This document shows positions 35,229 through 44,036 of a stretch of DNA of 64,000 nt, one piece after another. Position 1 is the stretch's first letter. Each line of letters begins with the position of its first letter. Source of the DNA: Candidatus Microbacterium phytovorans. Its GTDB lineage: Bacteria; Actinomycetota; Actinomycetes; Actinomycetales; Microbacteriaceae. The notes below the pieces were generated by a model, which searched no databases, was not told the origin of the DNA, and worked only from the letters and a program-made list of their open reading frames with translations. The position numbers were made by a program, and so were the translations under genes. The DNA lies in contig CP119321.1 of assembly GCA_029202445.1 (NCBI GenBank), positions 1,488,001-1,552,000 on the forward strand. The letters are read 5' to 3'.

Positions 35229-36906
35229 CTGGTCCTCCTGTTGCTGACTCCCGTCGCGGGGCGTCGGTGGTGTTTCGGTGGGTGATGCGACCGCCCAGGA
35301 CGGTCAGATCGCTGCGGATGCCGGCGAGCTCGTCGTCATCGCAGGTGAAGGGATCGAGAGTCGGCACGCACAGATCGGCGTCGTACCCCGGGGCGAGACG
35401 CCCGCGGTGGCTCTGCTCACCCGTGAACCACGCGGCATCCCTCGTGTACGAGGCGAGCGCCGCGGCGCGGTCCAGCAGGTGGGCGGCGTCGCGGCGGCCT
35501 CGACCGTCGAGCGTCCCGCCCGTGACGAGCCACCAGATCGACGCCCACGGCGAGAACGCGTTCGCGCGCGTGGCGTCGGTGCCCCCGCCGATCACGATGC
35601 CGAGCTCGCGCATCGTCGCCAGCGGCGGCGCCTGCGCGGTCGCCGCGGCACCCCACGTGTCGACGTAGTCGCCCCCCTTGAGCACGAGACGGTTCTGCAC
35701 GAGAACGCCGGCGCCCAGAGCGGCGATCCGGGCGAGGTTCTCGCGGCTCGCCTCGTCAGCGTGGACGATGGACCACCCGCGCCCGGCAACCAGCCCGGTC
35801 TCCTCCTCCACCTGCTCCCACGCGTCGAGGATGCGTCCGAGGGTCGCGTCGAGCACCGCGTGGACGCTCATCCGCCAGTGGCGCACAGCGCACAGCCGCA
35901 CGATCTCCACGAGCTCGTGGAAGGCGGCGTCGGGCACCGTGAACGGGTCGAGCCCCTCCATGTCATGGCAGCCGAGGTGAGGGATCTCCCCCACCCCCAC
36001 GATGCGCAGCATCCCATCGCCGGCGTCGGCCGGCACGAGCGACGTGAGCGCCTCGATGTCGGCGACCTCGCCCCCGCGGGTCCAGGCCGAGACGAAAAGC
36101 CGCGCACGGATGCCGAGGGCACCGGCGCGATGAACGGCACGGATCGCGTCGTAGTCGCGCGGCGTCATGAGCAGTCCGCCGCCGTCGACGACCCCCGTCA
36201 GACCGTGCCGGGCGAACTCCGCGGCCATCTGCCGCATGCCTTCCTCCGCTTCGGCGGCGCCGGCGGCGAGGGCTCGCGCGAGCGGAGCGGCGAACGCACC
36301 GACGCCGCGCAGACGGCCCGTCGGGCGCCCCTCGGCGTCGCGTTCGATCGAGCCCCGCGGCGGGTCGGGCGACTCGGCGGTGTAGCCGCAGGCGGCCAGA
36401 CCCGCGGTGTTGAGCACGCCCAGGTCGTACAGCTCCTGGAGGTAGACGGGATGGTCGGGCGCGACGGCATCCACCTCGTCCCGCGTCGGAATGCGCCCCT
36501 CCGCGAACTGCGAACGGTGCCATCCGCCGACGGCCGCGATCCACGCGCCGGCGGGGAGCCGCTCGGCGGCACGGCGGACCGTGTCCAGCGCCTCGGGGAT
36601 CGAACGGATGCCTTCCCAGTGGAGCGACACGCTCCAGGAGTTGCCGCCGCGCACGGCATGGATGTGCGCGTCGTTGAGTCCCGGGAGCACGCGACGCCCA
36701 TCGAGTTCGATCACCTCCGCAGCCAGTTCGGCGTAGGGTGCGAGCTGCTGATCGGTGCCGACCGCGACGATGCGACCGCCCGCGATGGCGAGCGCTTCGG
36801 CTTCGGCCGGCGCCTGATCGGGGTCGGCGAACGTCGTGATGCGTCCGCCGCGGAGGACGAGGTCGACGAGGGGAAGGGCGCGCGGAGCGGTGGGCATGTC
36901 GGGCAC
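35221..36906 (-). CDS. Amidohydrolase, YtcJ-like (Amidohydro_3)
   Basis: 561 residues from GTG 36906 (an ATG at 36897 is an alternative). N-terminal beta-sandwich part: DLVLRGGRITTFADP. Metal-binding motif LPGLNDAHIHAVRGG (H-x-H), then a long TIM-barrel with VGGWHRSQF, GLTGVVDGGG, VHADEASRENL and GIVIGGGTDATRANAFSPW, where the Asp in GGTDA is the catalytic residue. The C-terminus is GRLAPGYDADLCVPTLDP. Members cleave C-N bonds in diverse small molecules. It starts directly after the stop of the LivF gene, so uptake and hydrolysis are encoded on one transcript. Confidence 0.9.
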   Translation of the reverse strand: MPDMPTAPRALPLVDLVLRGGRITTFADPDQAPAEAEALAIAGGRIVAVGTDQQLAPYAELAAEVIELDGRRVLPGLNDAHIHAVRGGNSWSVSLHWEGIRSIPEALDTVRRAAERLPAGAWIAAVGGWHRSQFAEGRIPTRDEVDAVAPDHPVYLQELYDLGVLNTAGLAACGYTAESPDPPRGSIERDAEGRPTGRLRGVGAFAAPLARALAAGAAEAEEGMRQMAAEFARHGLTGVVDGGGLLMTPRDYDAIRAVHRAGALGIRARLFVSAWTRGGEVADIEALTSLVPADAGDGMLRIVGVGEIPHLGCHDMEGLDPFTVPDAAFHELVEIVRLCAVRHWRMSVHAVLDATLGRILDAWEQVEEETGLVAGRGWSIVHADEASRENLARIAALGAGVLVQNRLVLKGGDYVDTWGAAATAQAPPLATMRELGIVIGGGTDATRANAFSPWASIWWLVTGGTLDGRGRRDAAHLLDRAAALASYTRDAAWFTGEQSHRGRLAPGYDADLCVPTLDPFTCDDDELAGIRSDLTVLGGRITHRNTTDAPRRESATGGPDE

Positions 36907-37623
36907 TCAGATGCTCAGGTGCCGCTCGAGCAGGACGTCGTCCGCGCGCAGTTCGGCGGGTGTCCCCGACCAGGCGATCGTGCCCGAGTCGTCGATCACG
37001 ATGACGCGCTCGGCGATGTCCAGCGCGAGGTCCACGTTCTGCTCGGCGATGAGGATCGACAGGCCCGACGCGCGAAGCCCTTCCAGACGGTCCTGGATGA
37101 CGTCGAGCACGCTCGGCGCGAGGCCTTCACTGGGCTCGTCCATGATGAGCAGCGACGGGTTGGTCATGAGGGCGCGGCCGATGGCGAGCATCTGCTGCTC
37201 CCCGCCCGAGAGGGAGCGGGCCATCGATCCGGACCGCTCCGCCAGACGCGGGAAGAAGTCGAAGACGCGCTCCACGCTCCACGGGTCCGCCGCGTCGGCC
37301 CGGCGTCGTCGCGGCACGACGGTCAGATTCTCGAGCGTGGTGAGCGATCCGAACACCCGCCGGCCCTGCGGGACGAGGGCGATACCCGCTCGCGCGATGC
37401 GGTGCACAGGGAGCTTGGTGAGCTCGGTCCCGTTGAAGACGATCGAGCCGGCCGTCACCGTCGGCGGGCGCAGTCCGCAGATGGCGCGCACGAGCGTCGT
37501 CTTGCCCATGCCGTTGCGGCCGAGGAGGGCGACGCTCTGCGCGTCGCCGATCTCGAAGTCGACGCCGTGGAGCACGCCCGCTGTCGCGTAGCCGACGTGG
37601 AGACCGGTGACCTGCAGACTCAC
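36907..37623 (-). CDS. livF: Branched-chain-type ABC importer ATPase LivF
   Basis: 238 residues from GTG 37623 overlapping the LivG stop (GTGA). It has Walker A GRNGMGKTTLVRAI, Q-loop VPQGRRVFGSLTTLENL, signature LSGGEQQMLAIGRAL, Walker B LLIMDEPSEGLAP and H-loop-equivalent AEQNVDLAL. The VPQGRR-x-F and DEPSEGLAP patterns are diagnostic of LivF over LivG. With LivG, LivH, LivM and the binding protein it forms a HAAT-family importer for amino acids, amides or urea-like solutes. Genes downstream are an amidohydrolase, RidA and M24 protein, so the cargo is probably a nitrogen compound processed by them. Confidence 0.93.
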   Translation of the reverse strand: MSLQVTGLHVGYATAGVLHGVDFEIGDAQSVALLGRNGMGKTTLVRAICGLRPPTVTAGSIVFNGTELTKLPVHRIARAGIALVPQGRRVFGSLTTLENLTVVPRRRRADAADPWSVERVFDFFPRLAERSGSMARSLSGGEQQMLAIGRALMTNPSLLIMDEPSEGLAPSVLDVIQDRLEGLRASGLSILIAEQNVDLALDIAERVIVIDDSGTIAWSGTPAELRADDVLLERHLSI

Positions 37624-38423
37624 TTCTTGTCCCGCCTTCCGAGGTAGATCTCCTTGACGGTGGGGTGCTCGCGCACCTCCGCCGGTGTGCCGGTGACGAC
37701 GTGCCGCCCGTTCTCCATGCACATCACCCGATCGGTGAGACCGAGCGCGAGCGTCATGTCGTGCTCGATGAGGAGGATCGGGAGGGTGCGGGGCAACGCC
37801 TCGATGAGGTCGCGCAGAGTCGTGCGCTCCACCGCGGACAGGCCGGCGGCCGGCTCGTCCAGCAGCAGGATGCGCGGATCGGTCACGAGCGCCATCGCGA
37901 TCTCGAGCTGCCGCTGCTCGCCGTGCGAGAGGTCGGCGACCGTGTCGTCACGGCGACCCACGAGGTCGACCGAGTCGAGCATCTCGAGCGCCCGAGTCGT
38001 CACGTCGTCCCGCAGTCCCTGCGTGCGCCAGAAGACCCGGGCCTGCCCCGAGCCGCCGCGCGCGGCGACGCGGACGTTGTCGAGCACCGTCATGTCGCGG
38101 AAGAGGTTGGACACCTGGAAGGTGCGCCCGACGCCGAGCCGCGCGCGACGCGCCGTCTCCAGACGGGTCACGTCGCGGCCGAAGAGCTCGATCGCTCCGA
38201 CCGTCGGCGACACGTCGCCGGCGATCATCTTGAACAGCGTCGTCTTCCCGGCGCCGTTCGGGCCGATCACGCCCATCCGTTCGCCCGCCGCGAGCGTCAG
38301 CGAGATGTCGTCGACGGCCTGGACGCCGCCGTAGCGCTTTCCCAGGCCGGTGACGGTGAGTGCGGGGGCGGGTGCTCCGGACCCCTGGGGGTCCGGAGCC
38401 TCCGCCGTTGCCGATATGGTCAC
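37620..38423 (-). CDS. livG: Branched-chain-type ABC importer ATPase LivG
   Basis: 267 residues from GTG 38423 (GTGA overlap with the binding-protein stop). Walker A GPNGAGKTTLFKMI, GRTFQVSNLFRDMTVLDNV (LivG-type Q-loop), signature LSHGEQRQLEIAMAL, Walker B ILLLDEPAAGLS and H-loop IEHDMTLAL. The N-terminus has a 25-residue Ala/Pro-rich extension before LTVTGLGKRYGG. It forms a heterodimer with LivF on the cytoplasmic face of LivH/LivM. Tight overlaps on both sides imply coupled translation. Confidence 0.94.
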   Translation of the reverse strand: MTISATAEAPDPQGSGAPAPALTVTGLGKRYGGVQAVDDISLTLAAGERMGVIGPNGAGKTTLFKMIAGDVSPTVGAIELFGRDVTRLETARRARLGVGRTFQVSNLFRDMTVLDNVRVAARGGSGQARVFWRTQGLRDDVTTRALEMLDSVDLVGRRDDTVADLSHGEQRQLEIAMALVTDPRILLLDEPAAGLSAVERTTLRDLIEALPRTLPILLIEHDMTLALGLTDRVMCMENGRHVVTGTPAEVREHPTVKEIYLGRRDKK

Positions 38424-39721
38424 TCGAGCCCCTGGAAGGTCTGCGAGTACGTCGGCTGTGCCAGCGCCTCTTCGGGCGTGCGGCCCAGCCACTGATCGAC
38501 GTCCTCGAACGTGGCGATGGGGGTGTTGTAGAAGTTGCCGTCGTCTCCGGCGGTCACTTCGCGCACGTACACCGGGCCGACCATGTTGTTGTAGTCGTCC
38601 CACGAGACGCGGCCGAAGATGCTGTCCTCGAACGTGTACTCGGTGATGGCGCTCACGAGCTCCTCCCCGGTGACGAGGCCCTTCTCCGCCAGAACGGATG
38701 CCACGAGCGACGCCGTCATGTAGCCGCCGGCGACGTAGGCGCCGGGGACCTTCCCGTCGGAGAACTCCTTGTAGGCCTCGATGAACTCGGCGACGGCGTC
38801 GCTGTCACGACCCTCCGCCCAGTAGCTGACCGACTTGACGCCGACGACCTGGTCGCCCATCGCGCGCAGCGTGCCCTGGTCGAGCGAGCAGCAGTTCATG
38901 AGGAGCTTGCCGGGGTCCAGCCCCAGGCCCTGGTAGGCGTTGAGGAAGTTCGGTCCCGGAGCACCGCCGGCGGTCGCGACGTAGACCACGTCGGCTCCCG
39001 CCGCCTGGATCTGGGAGACGTACGTCGAGAAGTCGGTCGTGGTGTTCGGGAACCAGATCTGCTCGACGACCTCGCCGCCGTTCTGCGTGAAGCCCTGGAC
39101 GAACCCGGCGCACGACTCCCAGCCGAACGCGTAGTCGGCGCAGAGGGTCACGGCGGTGTCGAAGCCGCCCTCGGTCGCCGCCCACTCGCCACCGGGGTAA
39201 TTCGCCTGCGAACCGCCCATCGATCCGGTGCGCACCGTGAGGTCGTTCGCGTTGCGCTGGGTGAGGTCGTCGGAGGCGGCGACGGGGTGGAGGTTCGGGA
39301 TGCCGACGCTGGAGGTGTACTCCGCGACAGCGAGGGCCGTGTTGGCGATGAGCGGGCCGACGATGAAGTCGACTTCGTCCTGCTCGACCAGCTTGCGGGC
39401 CTTGGTGAGCGAGGTCTCGGGGTTGCCCGCGTCGTCCTCGACGATCGTCTCGATCGTGATTCCGTTCACCTCGGCGCCGTTGAGCTCCCAGTACAGGTTC
39501 CAGCCGTCGACCATCTCCTGGCCGGCGACGGCGAAGTTGCCGGTCGTGGGCGAGATGTAGCCGACCTTGAGGCTCCCCCCGGCTTCGCCGCTCGATCCGG
39601 AGGTCGGATCGGGTTCGGCTGCTCCGGGAGGGGCGCAGGCGGTGAGGGCGAGTGCGGTGACCGCCGCGATGCCGGCGGCGACGAGCGCCGATCGACGACC
39701 GCGTGTCTTCATTGACGTCAT
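38420..39721 (-). CDS. Liv-type substrate-binding lipoprotein
   Basis: 433 residues: a signal peptide with lipobox near TALALTACAPPG, a Ser/Gly linker, then a type I periplasmic-binding fold of the LivK/AmiC class (LKVGYISPTTGNFAVAGQEMVDGWNLY, TLCADYAFGWESCAGFVQGF, VVYVATAGGAPGPNFLNAY). It captures the solute outside the membrane and delivers it to LivH/LivM. The pocket residues cannot be tied to a ligand from sequence alone; AmiC-like members bind short amides. The gene lies between LivM and LivG, overlapping both by four bases. Confidence 0.92.
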   Translation of the reverse strand: MTSMKTRGRRSALVAAGIAAVTALALTACAPPGAAEPDPTSGSSGEAGGSLKVGYISPTTGNFAVAGQEMVDGWNLYWELNGAEVNGITIETIVEDDAGNPETSLTKARKLVEQDEVDFIVGPLIANTALAVAEYTSSVGIPNLHPVAASDDLTQRNANDLTVRTGSMGGSQANYPGGEWAATEGGFDTAVTLCADYAFGWESCAGFVQGFTQNGGEVVEQIWFPNTTTDFSTYVSQIQAAGADVVYVATAGGAPGPNFLNAYQGLGLDPGKLLMNCCSLDQGTLRAMGDQVVGVKSVSYWAEGRDSDAVAEFIEAYKEFSDGKVPGAYVAGGYMTASLVASVLAEKGLVTGEELVSAITEYTFEDSIFGRVSWDDYNNMVGPVYVREVTAGDDGNFYNTPIATFEDVDQWLGRTPEEALAQPTYSQTFQGLE

Positions 39722-40815
39722 TGCAGGTCCTTTCCTTGGTGCTGTTCAGCGGTGTTGTTCTCGGGTGTGACGGAGGTGTCCGACCGGCCCGGCGGTGGCG
39801 GGGACGGCGGTGAGACGGCGGACTCGCGTCGCGCGCGCAGGCGACGGAAGAGCTTCCTCGTGCTTCCGGCGATCCCGGCGCGGGCGAAGAGGATCACGAG
39901 GATGAAGATGAGTCCCAGAATCGTGGGCCAGCGGTCGACGTGGCTGGAGAGGACGTTCTCCACGAGCACGACGATGGCCGCGCCGATGAGCGGACCGAGC
40001 AGGGTTCCGACGCCGCCGAGGATGACCATGACGATGAGGTGCACGGAGCGGTCGACTCCGGCCGACGAGGGGCTCACGAAGTGGGTGTGCCAGACGGCGA
40101 GGAGGCCGGCGAGGCCGGCGATGGTGCCGGAGATCATGAACGCGCCGAGCTTGTACGATCGCACGCTGTAGCCGAGGCTGCGCATGCGGCTCTCACTGTC
40201 GCGGATGCCACGCAGGCTCGCCCCGAACGGCGAGTTCCCGACCACGTAGAGGATCGCGGTGGCGGCGACGAACGCGGCCAGCACGACGTAGTAGTAGATC
40301 CAGTAGGACCCCATCCATTCCGGGCGCTCGATGCCCGAGATGCCGTTCTCCCCACCGGTCACCGACGACAGCCGGAAGGCGAGGCCGTAGATGAGCATGC
40401 CGACGGCGAGAGTCACCATGAGGAAGTAGATGCCGCTGGTGCGCATCGACAGCAGGCCGTAGACGAGCGAGGCCGCGAGCGTCATCCCCAGCGCGAAGAC
40501 GACCTGCATGCCGGGGTCGAATCCCTCGCGCGATGCCCAGCCGGCGCCGTAGGCGGAGGCCGCCGCGATGCCGGCGTGACCGAGGGAGACCATGCCGCCG
40601 TTGCCGGCGAGGAAGTTGACGCTCGCGGCGAGGGTCGCCGCGATGAGGATGGTCGAGACGAGCGAGATGACGAAGCCCGTGACTCCCAGGTAGGGCAGCA
40701 CGATGGCGACGACGAGCAGGGCGCCGAGGAGCCCCAGGTTCATGAGCTGGACCCGGTCGCGCCGCGGGGCCCCGAAGGTGCGGACGGTGCGGGTTTCGAC
40801 GATGCGGTTGCTCAT
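39718..40815 (-). CDS. livM: Liv-type ABC permease LivM
   Basis: 365 residues, about nine to ten hydrophobic segments, with the EAA-like loop region containing GNSPFGASLRGIRDSESRMRSLGYSVRSYKL, where Liv permeases contact their ATPases. It has VNFLAGNGGMVSLGHAGIAAASAYGAGW, the conserved LivM gate. The start ATG 40815 overlaps the LivH stop by one base (TGATG), and the C-terminal tail is Pro/Ser-rich. It forms the channel together with LivH. Confidence 0.93.
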   Translation of the reverse strand: MSNRIVETRTVRTFGAPRRDRVQLMNLGLLGALLVVAIVLPYLGVTGFVISLVSTILIAATLAASVNFLAGNGGMVSLGHAGIAAASAYGAGWASREGFDPGMQVVFALGMTLAASLVYGLLSMRTSGIYFLMVTLAVGMLIYGLAFRLSSVTGGENGISGIERPEWMGSYWIYYYVVLAAFVAATAILYVVGNSPFGASLRGIRDSESRMRSLGYSVRSYKLGAFMISGTIAGLAGLLAVWHTHFVSPSSAGVDRSVHLIVMVILGGVGTLLGPLIGAAIVVLVENVLSSHVDRWPTILGLIFILVILFARAGIAGSTRKLFRRLRARRESAVSPPSPPPPGRSDTSVTPENNTAEQHQGKDLQ

Positions 40816-41681
40816 CAGGCAGCCTTTCCGAACAGGCCCGTCGGGCGGAAGACGAGGACGAGGGCCATCGGCAGGAAGATCGTGAAGTAGGCGAGCTCGG
40901 GGATCCACGCTTTCGCGAACGCGTCGATGAGCCCGATGAGCACGCTGCCGACGGCGGCGCCCGCGACACTGCCGAGCCCGCCGATGATGATGACGACGAG
41001 CGCGTACAGGAGCACCTCGTTCTGTACACCGGGGAGGATGCTCTGCATGCCGGCGCCGATCGTGCCCCCGATGGCGGCGAGGGCCGCGCCGACGACGAAC
41101 ATCCCGGTGAAGACCCAGCGGATGTTGATGCCCATCGCGCTGATGATCTCGCGGTCGTCGACGCCGGCCCGCACGACGGCACCGACACGGGTGCGGGTCT
41201 GCACGAGGGCGAGGGCGACGCCGATCGCGATCGCCAGCCCGATGACGAAGATGCGGTACCAGGGGTAGGCGAAGTCGCCGATCATGAGCGCCCCGGGGAT
41301 GCGGACCGAGTTGGGGAGGTTCTGCGGGTCTCCGCCGAAGAACGCGAGGCAGAGGTCGGCGATGACGAAGGAGACGCCGATCGTGAGCAGCACCTCGGGC
41401 ATCTCCTGTCCGCGCACGAAGCGCAGGAGGACGACCTCGACGAGGAACGCGGTGATGGCGACAGCGGCGATCGAGGCGATCACGGCGACCAGGAGGTTGC
41501 CGGTGAGCGTGGCGATGACGACGCCGATGTAGCCCCCGAGCATGTAGAACGCTCCGTGCGCCATGTTCACGATGCGCATGAGTCCGAAGACAAGGGTGAG
41601 GCCGCTGGCCAGGAGGAACAGCAGGGCGCCGAAGCTCAGGCCGTTGAGGACCTGTTGGGCGAGGAATACGGGTTCGAACAC
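40815..41681 (-). CDS. livH: Liv-type ABC permease LivH
   Basis: 288 residues from GTG 41681 (GGAAGG 12 bases ahead). Hydrophobic segments and the LivH signatures LNGLSFGALLFLLASGLTLVFGLMRIVNMAHGAFYMLG and GVDDREIISAMGINIRWVFTG are present. It is the first gene of an operon livH-livM-binding protein-livG-livF-amidohydrolase-ridA-M24 (41681 to 33448) in which almost every junction overlaps. The 220 bases upstream hold the promoter with paired direct repeats. Confidence 0.94.
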   Translation of the reverse strand: MFEPVFLAQQVLNGLSFGALLFLLASGLTLVFGLMRIVNMAHGAFYMLGGYIGVVIATLTGNLLVAVIASIAAVAITAFLVEVVLLRFVRGQEMPEVLLTIGVSFVIADLCLAFFGGDPQNLPNSVRIPGALMIGDFAYPWYRIFVIGLAIAIGVALALVQTRTRVGAVVRAGVDDREIISAMGINIRWVFTGMFVVGAALAAIGGTIGAGMQSILPGVQNEVLLYALVVIIIGGLGSVAGAAVGSVLIGLIDAFAKAWIPELAYFTIFLPMALVLVFRPTGLFGKAA

Positions 41682-41745
41682 GCGATCTGTCAGACCTTCC
41701 ACATCGTCGGGGAGTTGCCTGGGTGCGACCCAGTGAAGCAAGCTG

Positions 41746-41796
41746 TGAACACTATGTCAAGTAACACTGCACAACGGTCAAGTAACAGTGCACACA
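41746..41796. promoter_or_regulatory. Promoter region of the liv operon with direct repeats
   Basis: GTCAAGTAACACTGCACA (41756-41773) is followed 21 bases on by GTCAAGTAACAGTGCACA (41777-41794): 17 of 18 bases identical, two helical turns apart, an AT-rich island in a GC-rich genome. Just before it, TGAACACT (41746-41753) matches the core of the 16-bp motif found at 33330 and 44994. This 220-base gap between the M24 and livH genes holds no gene. A regulator binding as tandem dimers is inferred. Confidence 0.6.
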
Positions 41797-41902
41797 TGAG
41801 GATGGCGCCGAAGAAGTCCGGGCAGGGGGGGCACGCCGAGCGCCGCGCCACGACCTCCTCACGAGGCCGCACGCGTCGCCCAGACGCCGGCGTGAGCAGC
41901 CG

Positions 41903-43288
41903 TCAGGCGGACTCGCCGCGCCCCGCGGGCGTGTTGAGGTGCGACTGCGAATCACGGATGCCGGACAGCGGACCGTTCACTGTGAAGTAGCGGCCGCCGC
42001 CGGCGACGAGGAGCTCTTCCGCAGGGAACTTCGTGATCACCTCGCAGCCGTCGGCCGTCACGACGACCTCTTCCTCGATGCGGGCGGCACCCCAGCCGTC
42101 GGCGGCGGGCCAGTACGTCTCCAACGCGAAGACCATGCCCTCCTCCAGCACCTCGGGGTGATCGAGCGACGTCAGGCGGGAGAAGATCGGCTTCTCCCAG
42201 ATGGAGAGGCCGACGCCGTGACCGTACTGCAGCGCGAAGGCGGCCTCCTCGTCGGGGAAGCCGAACTCCTCCGCCTTCGGCCACAGTTCCACGATGTCCG
42301 CCGTCGTGGCGCCGGGCTTGACCGCGGCGATCGCGCGGTCCATGTACTCGCGGCAGCGGGTATAGGCATCCCGCTGGGCCGGGCTCGCCGAGCCCACCGC
42401 GAACGTGCGGTAGTAGCACGTCCGGTAGCCGTTGTACGAGTGGAGGATGTCGAAGAAGGCCGGATCTCCCGGGCGTACGGCGCGATCGGAGTAGACGTGC
42501 GGGTGCGGCGCGCAGCGCTCGCCAGAGATCGCGTTGACACCCTCGACGTACTCCGACCCCTGGTCGTACAGGGACTTGGCGACGAGTCCGACGCACTGGT
42601 TCTCACGAACGCCGGGACGCAGGAACTCGTAGAGCTCGTCGTAGGCGGCATCCACCATGGATGCCGCGGTCGTCAGCAGCGTGATCTCGTCGGCCGTCTT
42701 GATGCGCCGCGCCTCCATGAACACCTGCTGGCCGTCGACGACGTCGATGCCCTCGCGCTGGAGCGCGAACAGGATCGGCAGCTCGACGACGTCCACCCCG
42801 AGCGGCTCGTTCGCGAGCCCGAACCGCTCCAGCTCCCGCTTGATCTTGCGGGCGACCTCTTCGGCGATGCCCGCGTCGGGCGGGAACGCGCCGCGCAGCG
42901 TCGAGATGCCGGCGCGGGCACCGGACTCCAGCCGCGGTCGCGTGGCACCGTGATGCGGCGCGTGCGGATCGGCATCCGCTTCCATGTGCGTCTCGTGCAG
43001 CCACGGGTTCAGCAGGGCATGGTGCTTCGCGGCCGACCCGAAGTCCCACACGATCGGGTCGGTCTTGCGCGTCACGAGACAGAACCGGATGAGCTTGTCC
43101 ATCGCCCACGTGCCGATATGCGTCGCCGAGGCGTAGCGGATGTTGGAGAAGTCGAACGCGAGCACGGCGCCGAGCGACGACCTCTCCAGTTCGGCGTGGA
43201 GCCGGGCGAGGCGTTCGTCGCGGAGGCGCTCGAAGTTCACGCGCGCCTCCCAGTCGACGCCCATCGTTCCGCGTGTGGCAATGCTCAT
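41903..43288 (-). CDS. M24-family creatinase/aminopeptidase P-like protein (second copy)
   Basis: 461 residues from ATG 43288. It is a paralogue of the M24 protein at 33448, with the same layout (GVDWEARVNFERLRDERLARLHAELE; AFFDILHSYNGYRTCYYRTFAVG; YGHGVGLSIWEKP; FALETYWPAADGWGAARIEEEVVV). It shares the Cys in place of the second metal-ligand Asp, and also has an insert of about 35 residues (around NPWLHETHMEADADPHAPHHGATR). Two paralogues in one island suggest two related substrates or a heterodimer. It is 40 bases downstream of the SDR gene and ends the bicupin-SDR-M24 operon. Confidence 0.87.
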   Translation of the reverse strand: MSIATRGTMGVDWEARVNFERLRDERLARLHAELERSSLGAVLAFDFSNIRYASATHIGTWAMDKLIRFCLVTRKTDPIVWDFGSAAKHHALLNPWLHETHMEADADPHAPHHGATRPRLESGARAGISTLRGAFPPDAGIAEEVARKIKRELERFGLANEPLGVDVVELPILFALQREGIDVVDGQQVFMEARRIKTADEITLLTTAASMVDAAYDELYEFLRPGVRENQCVGLVAKSLYDQGSEYVEGVNAISGERCAPHPHVYSDRAVRPGDPAFFDILHSYNGYRTCYYRTFAVGSASPAQRDAYTRCREYMDRAIAAVKPGATTADIVELWPKAEEFGFPDEEAAFALQYGHGVGLSIWEKPIFSRLTSLDHPEVLEEGMVFALETYWPAADGWGAARIEEEVVVTADGCEVITKFPAEELLVAGGGRYFTVNGPLSGIRDSQSHLNTPAGRGESA

Positions 43289-43328
43289 GATGTTCTCCCT
43301 GCGTGGATCGAGACGTGGACGATGGCGG

Positions 43329-44036
43329 TCAGCTGATGCGCCAGCCGCGGTCGACGTTGAGGCTGTGCGCCGAGACCCCGCGGTTGAAGAGCAGGAACCG
43401 GACGGCATCGACGATGTCGGCCATGGTGGCCAGCGCGCCGCCGGGCGTGCGGCTCTCGTAGCCCGCGAGCACGCCCTCGGGCTTGGCCGCCCAGAACGGG
43501 CTGTCGCCGATGATGCCGGGGTGGAGCGCGTTGACCCGGATGGGAGCGAGCTCGTGCGCGAGCGTGTTCATGAGCCCGTCGACGCCGCCGTTGATCGTGG
43601 AGACCGTCGTCGATCCGGGGTAGGGCGCATCCTTCGCGCGACCGCCGAAGAGCACGATCCCGGTGTCGACCGAGGGTTCCAGCCGGTCGAGCAGCGTGTG
43701 GATCGTCTCGGTGTACCCGATGAGCTTGAGGGTGACCAGCCGCCGGGCGCGGGCGATGTCGTACTCCCGCAGCGTGTTGGCGTCGCGCTCGATCGCCGCC
43801 AGCACGAGGCCGTCGAGGCGCCCGACGTTGGCGAGCTGGGCGGCGATGCCCTCCGGCTCGGAGACGTCGAGTGCGATGCCGGTCGCCGCCGAGCCGAGCG
43901 AGGATGCCACCTCCTCCGCCGTTTCTCGACTGCGGCTCGTCACGACGACGTTGTCGCCGCCGGCGACGAGGTCTTTCGCGAGTTCGAGCCCGATGCCGGA
44001 TGATCCTCCGGCGACGAGTATGGTCCGTCCGCTCAC
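43329..44036 (-). CDS. SDR-family protein without the Tyr-Lys catalytic dyad
   Basis: 235 residues, Rossmann fold with VAGGSSGIGLELAKDL (TG-x3-G-x-G equivalent), LDVSEPEG, and the C-terminal HPGIIGDSPFW region of classical SDRs. At the position of the catalytic Y-x3-K it reads STTVSTINGGVDGLMNTLAHEL, so both Tyr and Lys are missing. It may be a non-catalytic or unusual oxidoreductase, or act on a substrate using another base. The start overlaps the stop of the bicupin gene (ATGA). Confidence 0.87.
   Translation of the reverse strand: MSGRTILVAGGSSGIGLELAKDLVAGGDNVVVTSRSRETAEEVASSLGSAATGIALDVSEPEGIAAQLANVGRLDGLVLAAIERDANTLREYDIARARRLVTLKLIGYTETIHTLLDRLEPSVDTGIVLFGGRAKDAPYPGSTTVSTINGGVDGLMNTLAHELAPIRVNALHPGIIGDSPFWAAKPEGVLAGYESRTPGGALATMADIVDAVRFLLFNRGVSAHSLNVDRGWRIS

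Noticed and set aside
35278..37647. Long plus-strand open frame opposite the amidohydrolase and livF genes
   Set aside because: Antisense shadow of genes with complete catalytic motifs; no ribosome-binding site or domain.
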